Positions 1 to 8,493 of a DNA stretch of 25,369 nucleotides are shown here, in pieces. The notes beneath the pieces were generated by a model. It saw only the letters and a program-made list of their open reading frames with translations, did not search any database and had not been told where the DNA came from. A program made the translations under genes and the position numbers. Every line of letters begins with the position of its first letter. Position 1 is the stretch's first letter. The stretch spans positions 1 to 25,369 of the forward strand of contig JAGOSU010000002.1 of assembly GCA_018062165.1 (NCBI GenBank), read 5' to 3'. This DNA is from Minisyncoccota bacterium. GTDB taxonomy: Bacteria > Patescibacteriota > Minisyncoccia > Phycocordibacterales > Phycocordibacteraceae.

Positions 1-1476
1 GAGTCGAACACTGAGGACCCGGCCCTTGAAGTTCAAGAAGAAGAGAACACTGAAGCAACAGAAGAGTCACAACCAGCAGAGGAAGAACCAGTTCCTTCCG
101 AAGAAGGAGGCTCGTCAGAACCTGAACCAACTCCTGAGTCCCCGACAGAGATTCCAGAGCCTGAACCGACTCCAGAACCAGTAATTGAAACTCCTGCTTC
201 AGAACCTGCAACAGAAGCACCTGCAGCATTTCTTTTTGCAAAAGTTGCTCACGCGCAGGAAGCAGAAACACCCGCAGAACCTGCACCAGTGGAAGAAGTC
301 CCCGTAGAGGAAGTGATACTCGAAGAAGAACCTCCTGCTGAGGAGCCTGTAACTGAAGTGGTAGAAGAAGAGCCTGCCGAAGAGGAGGTAGTAGAGGAGC
401 CCGTAGAAGAAGCCATCGAAGAATCAGTTTCAACACCCGCAGAACCAGAAGGCTCTGAGCTTACGATTTCCTATACCACTGATGGAGAGATTTGGACGGA
501 GGTTACCACCTTCACTCCACGCGGAAACGAAGTCACCTTCGATCTTGCAGTGCCTACGACCGCTGAGTTTGAACGTCTTGTGATTCGACTTACCGCAGAT
601 TCTATTGTTAAGGACATTGAGCTTTGGGACCTGGAGGTACGTATTTGGACTGAGACACCGCTCGACCAACTTCTTGAGCCGCTTCCAGTTGAAGACGTGG
701 TAGGTTCCCACGTTTTCAATCGAGAGTTTACGATTGACCCGGATGCATCGCACTACTGCGTATTTGAGCCGCTTACTGTTGACCTAAGTTCTGGCACCAC
801 CACGACGTTCACGTTGTCGCTTAAGAAAGGCGACGATCTTGGTCAAGGGATCTCAGGCTTTGTTGCAGACGTAAGCGAAGCAATTCTTGAGGCCATCACG
901 GATGAACCTCTTCCAGAACCTGTTGTAGAGGAACCAGTGATTGAGCCTGCCGCAACAACTACCGAGGAGATTGTAGTCGAAGAACCGATAACGGAAGAGG
1001 TGGTTGAGGAGACTGCCTCTACAACGGAAGAAGAGATTGCTTCAACCACGGAAGAGACATCGGTTGAAGAAGTTGCCTCCACAACCGAAGAAGAGGAGCG
1101 GGGAATTATTGAGGAGATTGTGGAGTCAGGAATTGAAACACTTGAGCAGCTCGCCCGACTTCGCGTTGGTCTGCTTGAGATTGGAAGCCTCCCAGTGGGC
1201 ATCGACATACGCTTTATTGGAGACACACCGTATCTAGTAGAACTCTTCGACGATAGTCCCGAAACATTCACGCTCTCTGCAAACGTCTTTGCACTTGAGG
1301 GTGCACAAGAAGGTTCCTTCAGTGTGCCACTGGTCTTCACACGCACCGATGGTAAGGAGTCGACGGTGGTCTGTCAGATAAACGTACTCAACCGGCCTGG
1401 AAGCGTGCCGATGTATGTGCCCGCAGAACCAGCTCCCGAGCCCGAGTTAGAATCAGTCGAAGAACCTGCGCCATGA
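1..1476 (+). CDS. Glu/Pro-rich surface protein, 5'-partial
   Basis: The reading frame is open from base 1, so the true start lies outside the window; the GTG at 289 is only an internal codon. The visible 491 residues alternate low-complexity acidic linkers (repeats of E-E-P-V-x-E, E-P-A-P and S-T-T-E-E, mainly codons 1-150 and 305-370) with two more ordered, beta-rich stretches (about codons 152-300 and 375-475). The second segment begins with a T-D-G-x-x-W motif like those of secreted beta-sandwich repeats. At codons 75-88 a short hydrophobic run ends in A-H-A-Q-E-A, which looks like the end of a signal peptide but sits inside the acidic linker. There is no C-terminal membrane segment. The stop overlaps the next start (ATGA), so the two genes are probably translationally coupled. 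The function is unknown; an extracellular or periplasmic spacer or adhesion role is inference. It is clearly coding, but I do not recognise a named family. Confidence 0.75.
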   Translation, partial: ESNTEDPALEVQEEENTEATEESQPAEEEPVPSEEGGSSEPEPTPESPTEIPEPEPTPEPVIETPASEPATEAPAAFLFAKVAHAQEAETPAEPAPVEEVPVEEVILEEEPPAEEPVTEVVEEEPAEEEVVEEPVEEAIEESVSTPAEPEGSELTISYTTDGEIWTEVTTFTPRGNEVTFDLAVPTTAEFERLVIRLTADSIVKDIELWDLEVRIWTETPLDQLLEPLPVEDVVGSHVFNREFTIDPDASHYCVFEPLTVDLSSGTTTTFTLSLKKGDDLGQGISGFVADVSEAILEAITDEPLPEPVVEEPVIEPAATTTEEIVVEEPITEEVVEETASTTEEEIASTTEETSVEEVASTTEEEERGIIEEIVESGIETLEQLARLRVGLLEIGSLPVGIDIRFIGDTPYLVELFDDSPETFTLSANVFALEGAQEGSFSVPLVFTRTDGKESTVVCQINVLNRPGSVPMYVPAEPAPEPELESVEEPAP

Positions 1477-2450
1477 GCAAGACACCGATTACGCCAATGA
1501 AATGGATACGAAAACACTGGCTCGCGCTTCTGTGTGCTGTGTTGCTCGTGACTAACATGGGCACCTTTTACATGCTTCGGGGCGAACTCGCTGATGACAT
1601 CACGTCCTTCCAGGAGCGTTTCCCCTTCATTGACCTCTCGCGCCACCTTATTGCTCAGGAGCACTTTATAACCACACTGCAGCCGGTGCGCGAGTACCTC
1701 CAAGGAATTGTGGCCAGCGAAGGCCCTGAGACTATCTCCATCTATCTTGAATACCTGAACACTGGTGCAAACATTTCCATCAACCAGGATTTGCGCATTT
1801 TCCCTGCATCTCTCGTCAAAGTGCCACTTGCTATGGCGGTAATGAAGAAGGTGCAGGGAGGGGATTGGAAGCTTCATAACGAGCTCGTGCTTATGCCAGA
1901 GGATAAAGATCCAAACTGGGGCGACGTGCATAAGCGCCCCATAGGTACTCGCATCACCATCGATGAGTTGCTGCATGAAATGCTCGTCTCTTCCGACAAC
2001 ACCGCATTCCGCATGCTCTATCGCAACCTTTCCTTTGATGAGTTGCAGGACGTGATGATTGCGCTTGGTCTTGAGGATCTCTTCAACGAGGAAGGAAAGA
2101 TTACTGCCAAAGAATACACGCGACTGTTTCGTGCGCTCTACACCTCAAGCTACCTCAACCGCGAGAACTCACAGATGCTTCTTGACGTGCTGTCGAAAAC
2201 TGGATACGACGAGTATCTTGGTCAGGCGATTCCAGAGCAGGTGCCCTTCGCACACAAGATTGGCGAGAACGAGGACGAGGAGGTAATGCTTGATGCCGGT
2301 ATCGTGTATATCGAAAACCGTCCCTATCTCATTGCAGTCGCGGTTGACTACGGTGCACAGGGGATAACCCGAGAACAAGGACTCGAGCTCCTGAAGAAGA
2401 TTTCGGGAAGCGCGTACGACTACATCTCTACGTATGCGTCTCCTAACTAA
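1473..2450 (+). CDS. Membrane-anchored class A beta-lactamase-fold serine hydrolase
   Basis: This 325-residue protein has one N-terminal membrane segment (about residues 15-35) and an extracytoplasmic domain of the penicillin-recognising serine hydrolase fold. The catalytic signature is visible in order: S-L-V-K (Ser113, Lys116), S-D-N (174-176), and H-K-I-G (261-264) in place of the K-T-G box. The spacing from SDN to KIG is about 88 residues, shorter than in true class A beta-lactamases, and I see no E-x-x-L-N omega-loop motif. It is therefore more likely a D-Ala-D-Ala carboxypeptidase-like or cell-wall amide hydrolase (Beta-lactamase2 family, PF13354) than a resistance enzyme. The ATG was chosen because it overlaps the upstream stop as ATGA. 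Its C-terminus overlaps the next gene by 17 bases. The acyl-enzyme chemistry is established for the fold; the substrate is not known here. Confidence 0.85.
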   Translation: MSKTPITPMKWIRKHWLALLCAVLLVTNMGTFYMLRGELADDITSFQERFPFIDLSRHLIAQEHFITTLQPVREYLQGIVASEGPETISIYLEYLNTGANISINQDLRIFPASLVKVPLAMAVMKKVQGGDWKLHNELVLMPEDKDPNWGDVHKRPIGTRITIDELLHEMLVSSDNTAFRMLYRNLSFDELQDVMIALGLEDLFNEEGKITAKEYTRLFRALYTSSYLNRENSQMLLDVLSKTGYDEYLGQAIPEQVPFAHKIGENEDEEVMLDAGIVYIENRPYLIAVAVDYGAQGITREQGLELLKKISGSAYDYISTYASPN

Positions 2451-5400
2451 GCTTTTCCGTAGGGTCTTCATTCCCTACCTCATGCTTTCAATGCTTATCT
2501 TCGGCCCTCCGTTTGAGGGTCTCATGAATGTCATACGTGAAGGGAATGTAGTTGACGTGCTCTATAAGGCGCACAAAAGTGGTAACGTCGTGGATAGTCT
2601 TTTCACCGACCTTGTCGGCTCGCAGCCAGAGGAAGCACAAGCCGCAACTGCTGATGCCATGATGGTCTTCGATACGCTTTCCGGCACCTCGACCATGCAG
2701 TACAAAGTCTGGGACGGAAGCGCGTGGGGGACGCAGGCCAGCACAAGCGATTTTTGGGGAAGCGAGATACGACACGCGCAGATGAAGTATGCGCCGACGC
2801 GCGATGAAGCAATGCTCGTGGTGCTTACTAATACCGGACAGGTGCAGGCGCAGATATTCGACGGATCGTCGTGGGGAAGCACGACTGTTCTTGCAACACT
2901 TAACGATGCGAACGGCAGCCCTGAAGGCGGGTCAATCTATCGCGGATTTGATGTTGAATATGAGCAATCCTCCGGAGATGCCATTGTCGTCTCAGGCGAT
3001 GGAAGCGCAGACCCCAACTACCATGTCTGGAACGGCTCTACCTGGAGCCTCAATAACAACATCGACATCCCAACAACTGGGCGTCCGCACTGGATAGAGC
3101 TTGCCTCCCCATCTGCAACGACAACTAACGATGCAATTGGAATGATTGTGCTTGATTCGAACTCCGACGTGTATGGCATGCGGTGGGATGGTAGTGCGTG
3201 GGGAAACATGGGAGTGGCAACAGCATGGGAGACGACCGCTTCCGTTGCAACGAGAAAAGCAATTGACGTTGCGTTCGAGAAGGACTCCGGCGAACTCATG
3301 TTTGCGTGGGGGTTCACCACCGTTGCGACCGCACATTTTCGCTACAGGGCGTATCAAGCAGGCGCACTCGGTGCGGTCACGAACGTTACGAATGCTAACA
3401 ACGGAGGTGTGGTGAGTTGGCTTCGCCTTGCGCCGGATCCCACCGCCGCCTCAAACAGCATTATGATTGGTCTTCTTGATGCGGGAGCGGACTTAAACAC
3501 ATTCCTTTGGAATGGCTCTGCATGGAGCGCGGTGCACACAGAGCATAGTGCTACGACGGAAGACATTGTCGATATGAACTTTGATATCGCATGGGAGACG
3601 CATTCCTCAAACCCCAACGATGCCTGGCTTTCGTGGGGCAACAGTACGACGCTCTCACGGAAATTATGGAGCGCAGCTGCGTGGGGAACGGCATCGACTC
3701 AGGGTGACGACACCGCGACGCTCGTACTAAACGCACAACCAAATAGCGGGGCTTTCTTCATGGCGGCGTATGAAGATGACACCGCTGCATCCGACGACGT
3801 CACTGAAAATCGGTTGACGAGCGGTTCGCAAACGTGGGGTACGGCAACCGCGTTATGGTCAGGGCCAGTCGCACGAAACATAGGTTATTCACGTGTTGCA
3901 CTAGCTTCGCAGTTTTACAACAGCTCGACGGAAGCGATGGTGGCGTATGTAACCGAAGGCAGCACGTCGTACCCGCAATACAAGCGATGGACCGGTTCAG
4001 CGTGGGGGTCGACTGCCACATCCTCGCCGACGTCAGGTGAGATTCGACACATAGGTCTCAAGGCCGCGCCGACGCGCGATGAGCTCATGCTTGTGACTCA
4101 AGGACATACCGGCCAGATACAGGCGCAGATTTATAGTGGCGAGAGTGGGGGGTGGGGAAGTGCGACGCTACTCAATACGATTAACAATGCCAACGGTGAC
4201 CGGGACATACAGTCATTGTATCGAGGTTTCGATGTTGAGTATGAGAGTAGTTCAGGCGATGCAGTCGTCGTCACGGGAGATGGTTCGGCAGACCCTAACT
4301 ACCACGTCTGGAACGGCACCTCGTGGAGTCTTGGAAACAATATTGATATACCACTCACGGGTCGTCCCAACTGGATAGAAATGGCAGCACCGCTTGCAAC
4401 CACTACCACTGACGCGCTCGCTTTCATCGTGCTGGATTCAAACATTGATACCTACGGTATGCGGTGGACAGGGAGTGCGTGGGACAACATGGGAACCGCA
4501 GTTGTGTGGGATGCAACGTCGGCGATTGCAACCGAGAAAGCAATTGATGTTGCGTTTGAGACTGGCACCGGCGATATCTTATATATGTGGGGCGACACTA
4601 CCTCAACTGATCAATACTACCGAACCTACGCAGCGGGAGCGCTTTCTGCCGCAACGCTTCTTGATAACGCACAGGCGGGAGCGGTCAACAACTGGATGCG
4701 GCTTGCGTCAAACCCAACTGCAGGCGCTAACGTCAACCAGATACTCTATGCCTCACTCGATGGTGGCTCTGACCTCAACACGTTTATATGGAGCGGCAGT
4801 GCGTGGAGTGCGGTACATACTGAACATAGTGCTGCGGCGGAAACGAACGCCTCGCAAGCGGTCGATATTGCGTTTGAGACTCATACGTCAAATCCTGACG
4901 ATGCGTGGATGCTCTATGGTGACGGCGCGACCGTCTCTCGCAAGCTTTGGAACGGTGCGACGCAGACTTGGGGGACCGCAACAACGCAAGGCGACGACAC
5001 CGACTACATTGCGCTTAACGCGCAACCCAATACTGGTGCCTTCTTCATGACCGCGTACGAGAGCTCGGCTGCAGCTTCCGATGACATTACTGAGAACCGA
5101 CTCACCGGAGGCACGCAGACCTGGGGAACTGCAGCTTCAATGTGGGGAGGCCCAGTTGCGCGTACTGCGCTTCCGCTTACCAAGGTGGCGATTGCGTCAG
5201 ACCGGTATCAATCGCCAACGTTCGAACAATCGGCATACCGACTCTTTGGGAACACGAACACAACAGATGTTGGTTCAGCACTTGCCGCACAAGATACGAA
5301 CGCAACGCTTGCAAGTTCCGGTGACGCGTTTCGTTTGCGCACACTTCTGCACGTGGGTGCGTACCAGCTTTCGCAAAGTGCAGCGAACTTCAAGCTCCAG

Positions 5401-6552
5401 TACGCAGTGAAGTCCGGCACCTGTGACACGTCCTTTACAGGAGAGACATACGCAGACGTCACGGGAGCAACACCAATTGCGTTCAACGACAACGCTTCTC
5501 CGACTGATGGTGCAGCGCTCTCCGCAAACGCAAACGATCCAACACACAGTGGGCACACCATCGTCAACCAGGATTATGAAGAGGCGAATAACTTCACTAA
5601 CTCTGAAGGAGCGATACCGTCAGGTCAGGACGGAAAGTGGGACTTCTCACTTATCGACAACAGTGCACCCTCAAGCACGAGCTACTGTCTTCGCATCGTG
5701 AAATCAGGTGGTGTGCCACTTGATACGTATACGGTGATTCCTGAAGTGACAACTGCAGCAGGAGGGAACGCACTTCCAACTGCCTCAGCGGTGTCGATTG
5801 ATTCAGGTGCTGTGTCGGTCACACTCACCGAAAACACAACCAAGAACGTCGTTTGTGCTGGAACGGTGACTGACACAGATGGATTTGCAGATATCACCCA
5901 TGTGGGCAGTTTCCTCTATCGCACTGGAGTGGGCACCTCAACAGCAAGTGATGCCAATAACTTATATCGGTTATATGGAGATTCAGAATGTATACCGTCG
6001 GGCGGTAGTGGAAGCTCAGAGACCTACACCTGTACCTTTCCGGTGGAATACTACGCAGACCCAACTGACGCAGGAAGCCCAGACGCAGCCGACACGTGGA
6101 CCTGTGAGATGCATCCGGCAGACAACGTTGCCACAGGAACGCCGGCGACTGACACAACCGAGATGGCGTCGCTACTGGCACTCAACGTCACTGCTTCTAT
6201 TCCGTTTGGGACAGTGAATGCTAATAGCGATACAAATACGACCAACCAAACCACCGTTGTTACTAACACTGGGAATAGGGACATGGACCCGGAACTATCA
6301 GGCACTGCTATGACGGACGGGGGATCGGGCACCATTCTCTCCTCCCAGCAAAAATATTCCCTAACTGCGTTCACGTATTCCTCTGGAGGAACTGCGCTCT
6401 CAACAACGCCCACAACGTTGAACGCAGCTCTACCGCAGCAGACGAGCTCCGCGGTCACGGATGACGTCTTCTGGGGGCTTGGTGTGCCGAATGGAACCCC
6501 TGCGGGGGCTTATACAGGCACAAACACCTTCACAGCGGTCACTGGCATATGA
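2434..6552 (+). CDS. Giant secreted repeat protein (two predicted eight-module beta-propellers plus C-terminal sandwich domains)
   Basis: This is a 1372-residue protein with a basic N-terminus and a hydrophobic segment (about 11-30), consistent with export or signal anchoring. Residues 74-922 are two tandem super-units of about 425 residues (74-492 and 500-922) that align along their whole length, including shared stretches such as S-G-D-G-S-A-D-P-N-Y-H-V-W-N-G. Each super-unit holds eight ~53-residue modules marked by W-x-G-S-x-W-G at residues 93, 142, 199, 251, 359, 412 and 463, then 519, 568, 626, 678, 786, 839 and 891. A diverged copy sits near 304 and 731 (A-G-A-L motif). Residues 930-1105 form a separate domain, and 1113-1372 are homologous to the whole next protein. 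No catalytic motif is evident, and a binding or adhesion role is inference. The start at 2434 overlaps the upstream gene by 17 bases and lacks an obvious Shine-Dalgarno, so it is somewhat uncertain. Confidence 0.85.
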   Translation: MRLLTKLFRRVFIPYLMLSMLIFGPPFEGLMNVIREGNVVDVLYKAHKSGNVVDSLFTDLVGSQPEEAQAATADAMMVFDTLSGTSTMQYKVWDGSAWGTQASTSDFWGSEIRHAQMKYAPTRDEAMLVVLTNTGQVQAQIFDGSSWGSTTVLATLNDANGSPEGGSIYRGFDVEYEQSSGDAIVVSGDGSADPNYHVWNGSTWSLNNNIDIPTTGRPHWIELASPSATTTNDAIGMIVLDSNSDVYGMRWDGSAWGNMGVATAWETTASVATRKAIDVAFEKDSGELMFAWGFTTVATAHFRYRAYQAGALGAVTNVTNANNGGVVSWLRLAPDPTAASNSIMIGLLDAGADLNTFLWNGSAWSAVHTEHSATTEDIVDMNFDIAWETHSSNPNDAWLSWGNSTTLSRKLWSAAAWGTASTQGDDTATLVLNAQPNSGAFFMAAYEDDTAASDDVTENRLTSGSQTWGTATALWSGPVARNIGYSRVALASQFYNSSTEAMVAYVTEGSTSYPQYKRWTGSAWGSTATSSPTSGEIRHIGLKAAPTRDELMLVTQGHTGQIQAQIYSGESGGWGSATLLNTINNANGDRDIQSLYRGFDVEYESSSGDAVVVTGDGSADPNYHVWNGTSWSLGNNIDIPLTGRPNWIEMAAPLATTTTDALAFIVLDSNIDTYGMRWTGSAWDNMGTAVVWDATSAIATEKAIDVAFETGTGDILYMWGDTTSTDQYYRTYAAGALSAATLLDNAQAGAVNNWMRLASNPTAGANVNQILYASLDGGSDLNTFIWSGSAWSAVHTEHSAAAETNASQAVDIAFETHTSNPDDAWMLYGDGATVSRKLWNGATQTWGTATTQGDDTDYIALNAQPNTGAFFMTAYESSAAASDDITENRLTGGTQTWGTAASMWGGPVARTALPLTKVAIASDRYQSPTFEQSAYRLFGNTNTTDVGSALAAQDTNATLASSGDAFRLRTLLHVGAYQLSQSAANFKLQYAVKSGTCDTSFTGETYADVTGATPIAFNDNASPTDGAALSANANDPTHSGHTIVNQDYEEANNFTNSEGAIPSGQDGKWDFSLIDNSAPSSTSYCLRIVKSGGVPLDTYTVIPEVTTAAGGNALPTASAVSIDSGAVSVTLTENTTKNVVCAGTVTDTDGFADITHVGSFLYRTGVGTSTASDANNLYRLYGDSECIPSGGSGSSETYTCTFPVEYYADPTDAGSPDAADTWTCEMHPADNVATGTPATDTTEMASLLALNVTASIPFGTVNANSDTNTTNQTTVVTNTGNRDMDPELSGTAMTDGGSGTILSSQQKYSLTAFTYSSGGTALSTTPTTLNAALPQQTSSAVTDDVFWGLGVPNGTPAGAYTGTNTFTAVTGI
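2653..5199 (+). repeat. Sixteen ~53-codon tandem modules arranged as 2 x 8
   Basis: Within the giant gene, sixteen modules repeat with a period of 49-57 codons around a W-x-G-S-x-W-G core. Eight modules form a ~425-codon super-unit that is duplicated (2653-3909 and 3931-5199). Module 5 of each half has lost the tryptophan core but kept A-G-A-L. Equivalent modules match better between super-units than within one, which points to an ancient 8-module array followed by a whole-array duplication. Confidence 0.8.
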
Positions 6553-6628
6553 TGGGGATAAGCCTGATACCCCCTATTTATAGCGGTATATACTGATATT
6601 AATTAAATATTAATAACTTCGTACTCTT
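6553..6628 (+). promoter_or_regulatory. AT-rich spacer, possible promoter
   Basis: This 76-base spacer is markedly A/T-rich (a run of TTAATTAAATATTAATAA lies at 6599-6616) between two GC-richer genes. It contains TATACT at 6589-6594 and TAACTT at 6614-6619, the latter nine bases before the ATG at 6629. There is no convincing -35 hexamer, no Shine-Dalgarno and no terminator hairpin. A promoter for the downstream surface operon is plausible but not proven. Confidence 0.3.
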
Positions 6629-7552
6629 ATGGCACGAGCTCTTCGCATTCCCGCACTCATCCTCGCTATCGCTGGCCTTCTTGCCTCAACGATAGTACTG
6701 GCCGACTCTGCCTCTACCTCGGTTACGGTCGGAAACTCCGCTCCGGTCACCTCAGCGGCCACGTTCAACCTTGGCTCCAACGTCACGCTGACGGAGAACA
6801 CCTTCGTGAGTGCTACTGGTACGGTTACGGTAAGTGACGCTAACGGGTGTAGTTCCATCACCAGTGTTTCTTCTAAGTTCTACTTGGCATCAAGTAGTAC
6901 CAGTGGTAGTGACTGCACCTACAACGGCAATAGCTGCTACACCTCAGTGTGTGTGGCAACCTCAACTGGCAATCAGTGCACGGGTGGTGGTGACACCTCT
7001 GCTGAGTATGATTGTGGATTCCAACTCTGGTACACCGCAACGCCAACCGATGCTGGCTCAATCTTCGCAACATCGCAGTGGGCCTTCGCTGCAACCTCGA
7101 CCGACGGTACTGATTCCCATGTCGCAACGAACACCGCGCAGACCATCGAAGTGGTTACTCTAAACGCACTTAACGTCACTGCGTCCATTGCCTATGGTAG
7201 CGTCGCTGCCAACGCAGACACGGGAGCATCCAACCAGACCACAACGGTTACTGTAACTGGCAACAACGCGCTTGATACTCAGCTCTCGGGTGACGACATG
7301 TGTACTGACTACCCAACCTGTTCGGGAGGAGTACTTCAGGCTGAACAAGAGGAGTACGACCTCGCCGGCTTCACGTATGGAGCAGGAACTGACCTCACTA
7401 ACAGTCCCGTTACCGTAGAAACGGTACTTGCGAAACCAACGGCTACAACGAGCGCCGTCACTGATGACCTGTTCTGGGGTATCGCTATTCCAAACGGTCA
7501 GACGCCAGGAAGCTACACCGGTCTCAACACCTTCACCGCCGTTACCGACTAG
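6629..7552 (+). CDS. Small secreted beta-sandwich protein, WxL-like C-terminal half
   Basis: This 307-residue protein has a clear signal peptide (hydrophobic residues 7-24, cleavage near L-A-D at 25-26) and no other membrane segment, so it is predicted to be fully secreted. Residues 38-180 form a Cys-containing domain with eight Cys between 74 and 129, suggesting disulfides. Residues 180-307 form a second domain with the pattern L-N-V-T-A-S-I-x-Y-G, F-T-Y-G, F-W-G-I-x-I-P-N-G and G-x-Y-T-G. Both domains match the last ~260 residues of the giant protein just upstream. The second domain is loosely reminiscent of WxL surface-binding domains of Gram-positive bacteria, but that is only a pattern resemblance. 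It precedes an Ig-like TM-anchored protein by 20 bases, probably in one operon. The ATG has no Shine-Dalgarno. The function is unknown. Confidence 0.85.
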   Translation: MARALRIPALILAIAGLLASTIVLADSASTSVTVGNSAPVTSAATFNLGSNVTLTENTFVSATGTVTVSDANGCSSITSVSSKFYLASSSTSGSDCTYNGNSCYTSVCVATSTGNQCTGGGDTSAEYDCGFQLWYTATPTDAGSIFATSQWAFAATSTDGTDSHVATNTAQTIEVVTLNALNVTASIAYGSVAANADTGASNQTTTVTVTGNNALDTQLSGDDMCTDYPTCSGGVLQAEQEEYDLAGFTYGAGTDLTNSPVTVETVLAKPTATTSAVTDDLFWGIAIPNGQTPGSYTGLNTFTAVTD

Positions 7553-7572
7553 GCATTCCTCGAGGACACGCC

Positions 7573-8493
7573 ATGAACTCCCGACTGCGAGGCCTCTCCG
7601 TCCTTCTCAGCGTCTTCGCGCTCGTTGTTCTTTCTACTCCTCTTGTATCTCTTGCGGGGTTCGGTGTTTCCCCACCTCTTATTCAGGAGGACCGTTTGGT
7701 GCGTGGTATTTCGTTTGAGCGCGTGGTGTACCTGGTGCAGGGAACGCCAGACCGTGATGTGCCTATTGAGGTAGCAGTGGATTCTCAGATTAAGGATTGG
7801 ATTACATTCCCGCAGGGCATGCCTATTACGATTCCTGCCGGTGTACAGCAGTTCCCGCTCGTTGTTCGCGTTGAGATTCCTGAGTCTGCTGAGCTTGGAA
7901 TTTACACCGGGGAGATTCGCATCACCGCGCAGCCAGAGCGTGCTAACGAAAGTGGAGAAGTTGCCATTGCGCTCGGTGGACTCGTCACTCTCAATCTTAC
8001 CGTTGGCGAGGGAATCATCTACGACTTTGCAGTTAAGCAGATAAAGATCGAGGACATAAAAGAAGGCAGCGACCCGAAGGCCACTGTGCAGATTGTGAAC
8101 AAAGGTAACGTACCTGCAGGCCCTGATACGGTGACCTTTGAACTCTTTAATAAGTTTGGCGAGATACGCCTTGCGTATGCAGAGACGCACTCCTTCAAAC
8201 CTGTACCTGCTTTCACTGAAGGAAGTTCTCAGCTTTCCTTCCCAATGGATATTTACCTTGCACCAGGGGAGTACTGGGGTCACGTGAAGGTCTATCAAGA
8301 CCAGAAGATGATTGGAGAACTTCGAACAGTGTTCAACGTTAAAGAAAAAACCTTTTTTGAAGCGGTACTTCCATACGTCATTGGACTCCTTGTACTCGTA
8401 GTCCTCGTGATTGTAGGACTTGTGGTACGTGCGTATCTTCGCAAACGAAAGGCAACAGTGATGCCACCTGTACCAGAGGAGCCGATAGCATGA
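7573..8493 (+). CDS. Ig-like, C-terminally membrane-anchored surface protein (DUF916-like layout)
   Basis: This 306-residue protein has a signal peptide (about 1-28), two beta-sandwich domains (about 29-148 and 149-257), a C-terminal TM segment (263-287) and a basic cytoplasmic tail (R-K-R-K). This layout resembles the DUF916/DUF3324 proteins that accompany WxL proteins in Firmicutes; I infer analogy rather than claim family membership. A Shine-Dalgarno-like GAGGA at 7562-7566, six bases before the ATG, supports the start. The stop overlaps the next start (ATGA), so the gene is coupled to the dockerin gene downstream. It is likely a membrane anchor or chaperone for one of the secreted proteins made beside it. 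Confidence 0.8.
   Translation: MNSRLRGLSVLLSVFALVVLSTPLVSLAGFGVSPPLIQEDRLVRGISFERVVYLVQGTPDRDVPIEVAVDSQIKDWITFPQGMPITIPAGVQQFPLVVRVEIPESAELGIYTGEIRITAQPERANESGEVAIALGGLVTLNLTVGEGIIYDFAVKQIKIEDIKEGSDPKATVQIVNKGNVPAGPDTVTFELFNKFGEIRLAYAETHSFKPVPAFTEGSSQLSFPMDIYLAPGEYWGHVKVYQDQKMIGELRTVFNVKEKTFFEAVLPYVIGLLVLVVLVIVGLVVRAYLRKRKATVMPPVPEEPIA

Noticed and set aside
843..1346. Long antisense ORFs opposite the Glu/Pro-rich gene and opposite the surface repeats
   Set aside because: They mirror biased codon usage of the sense gene (Glu/Thr repeats give Ser/Val runs), and lack motifs and start context.
1473..2450. Beta-lactamase as an antibiotic-resistance gene
   Set aside because: KIG replaces KTG, there is no recognisable E-x-x-L-N and the protein is membrane-anchored, so a cell-wall hydrolase is more likely.
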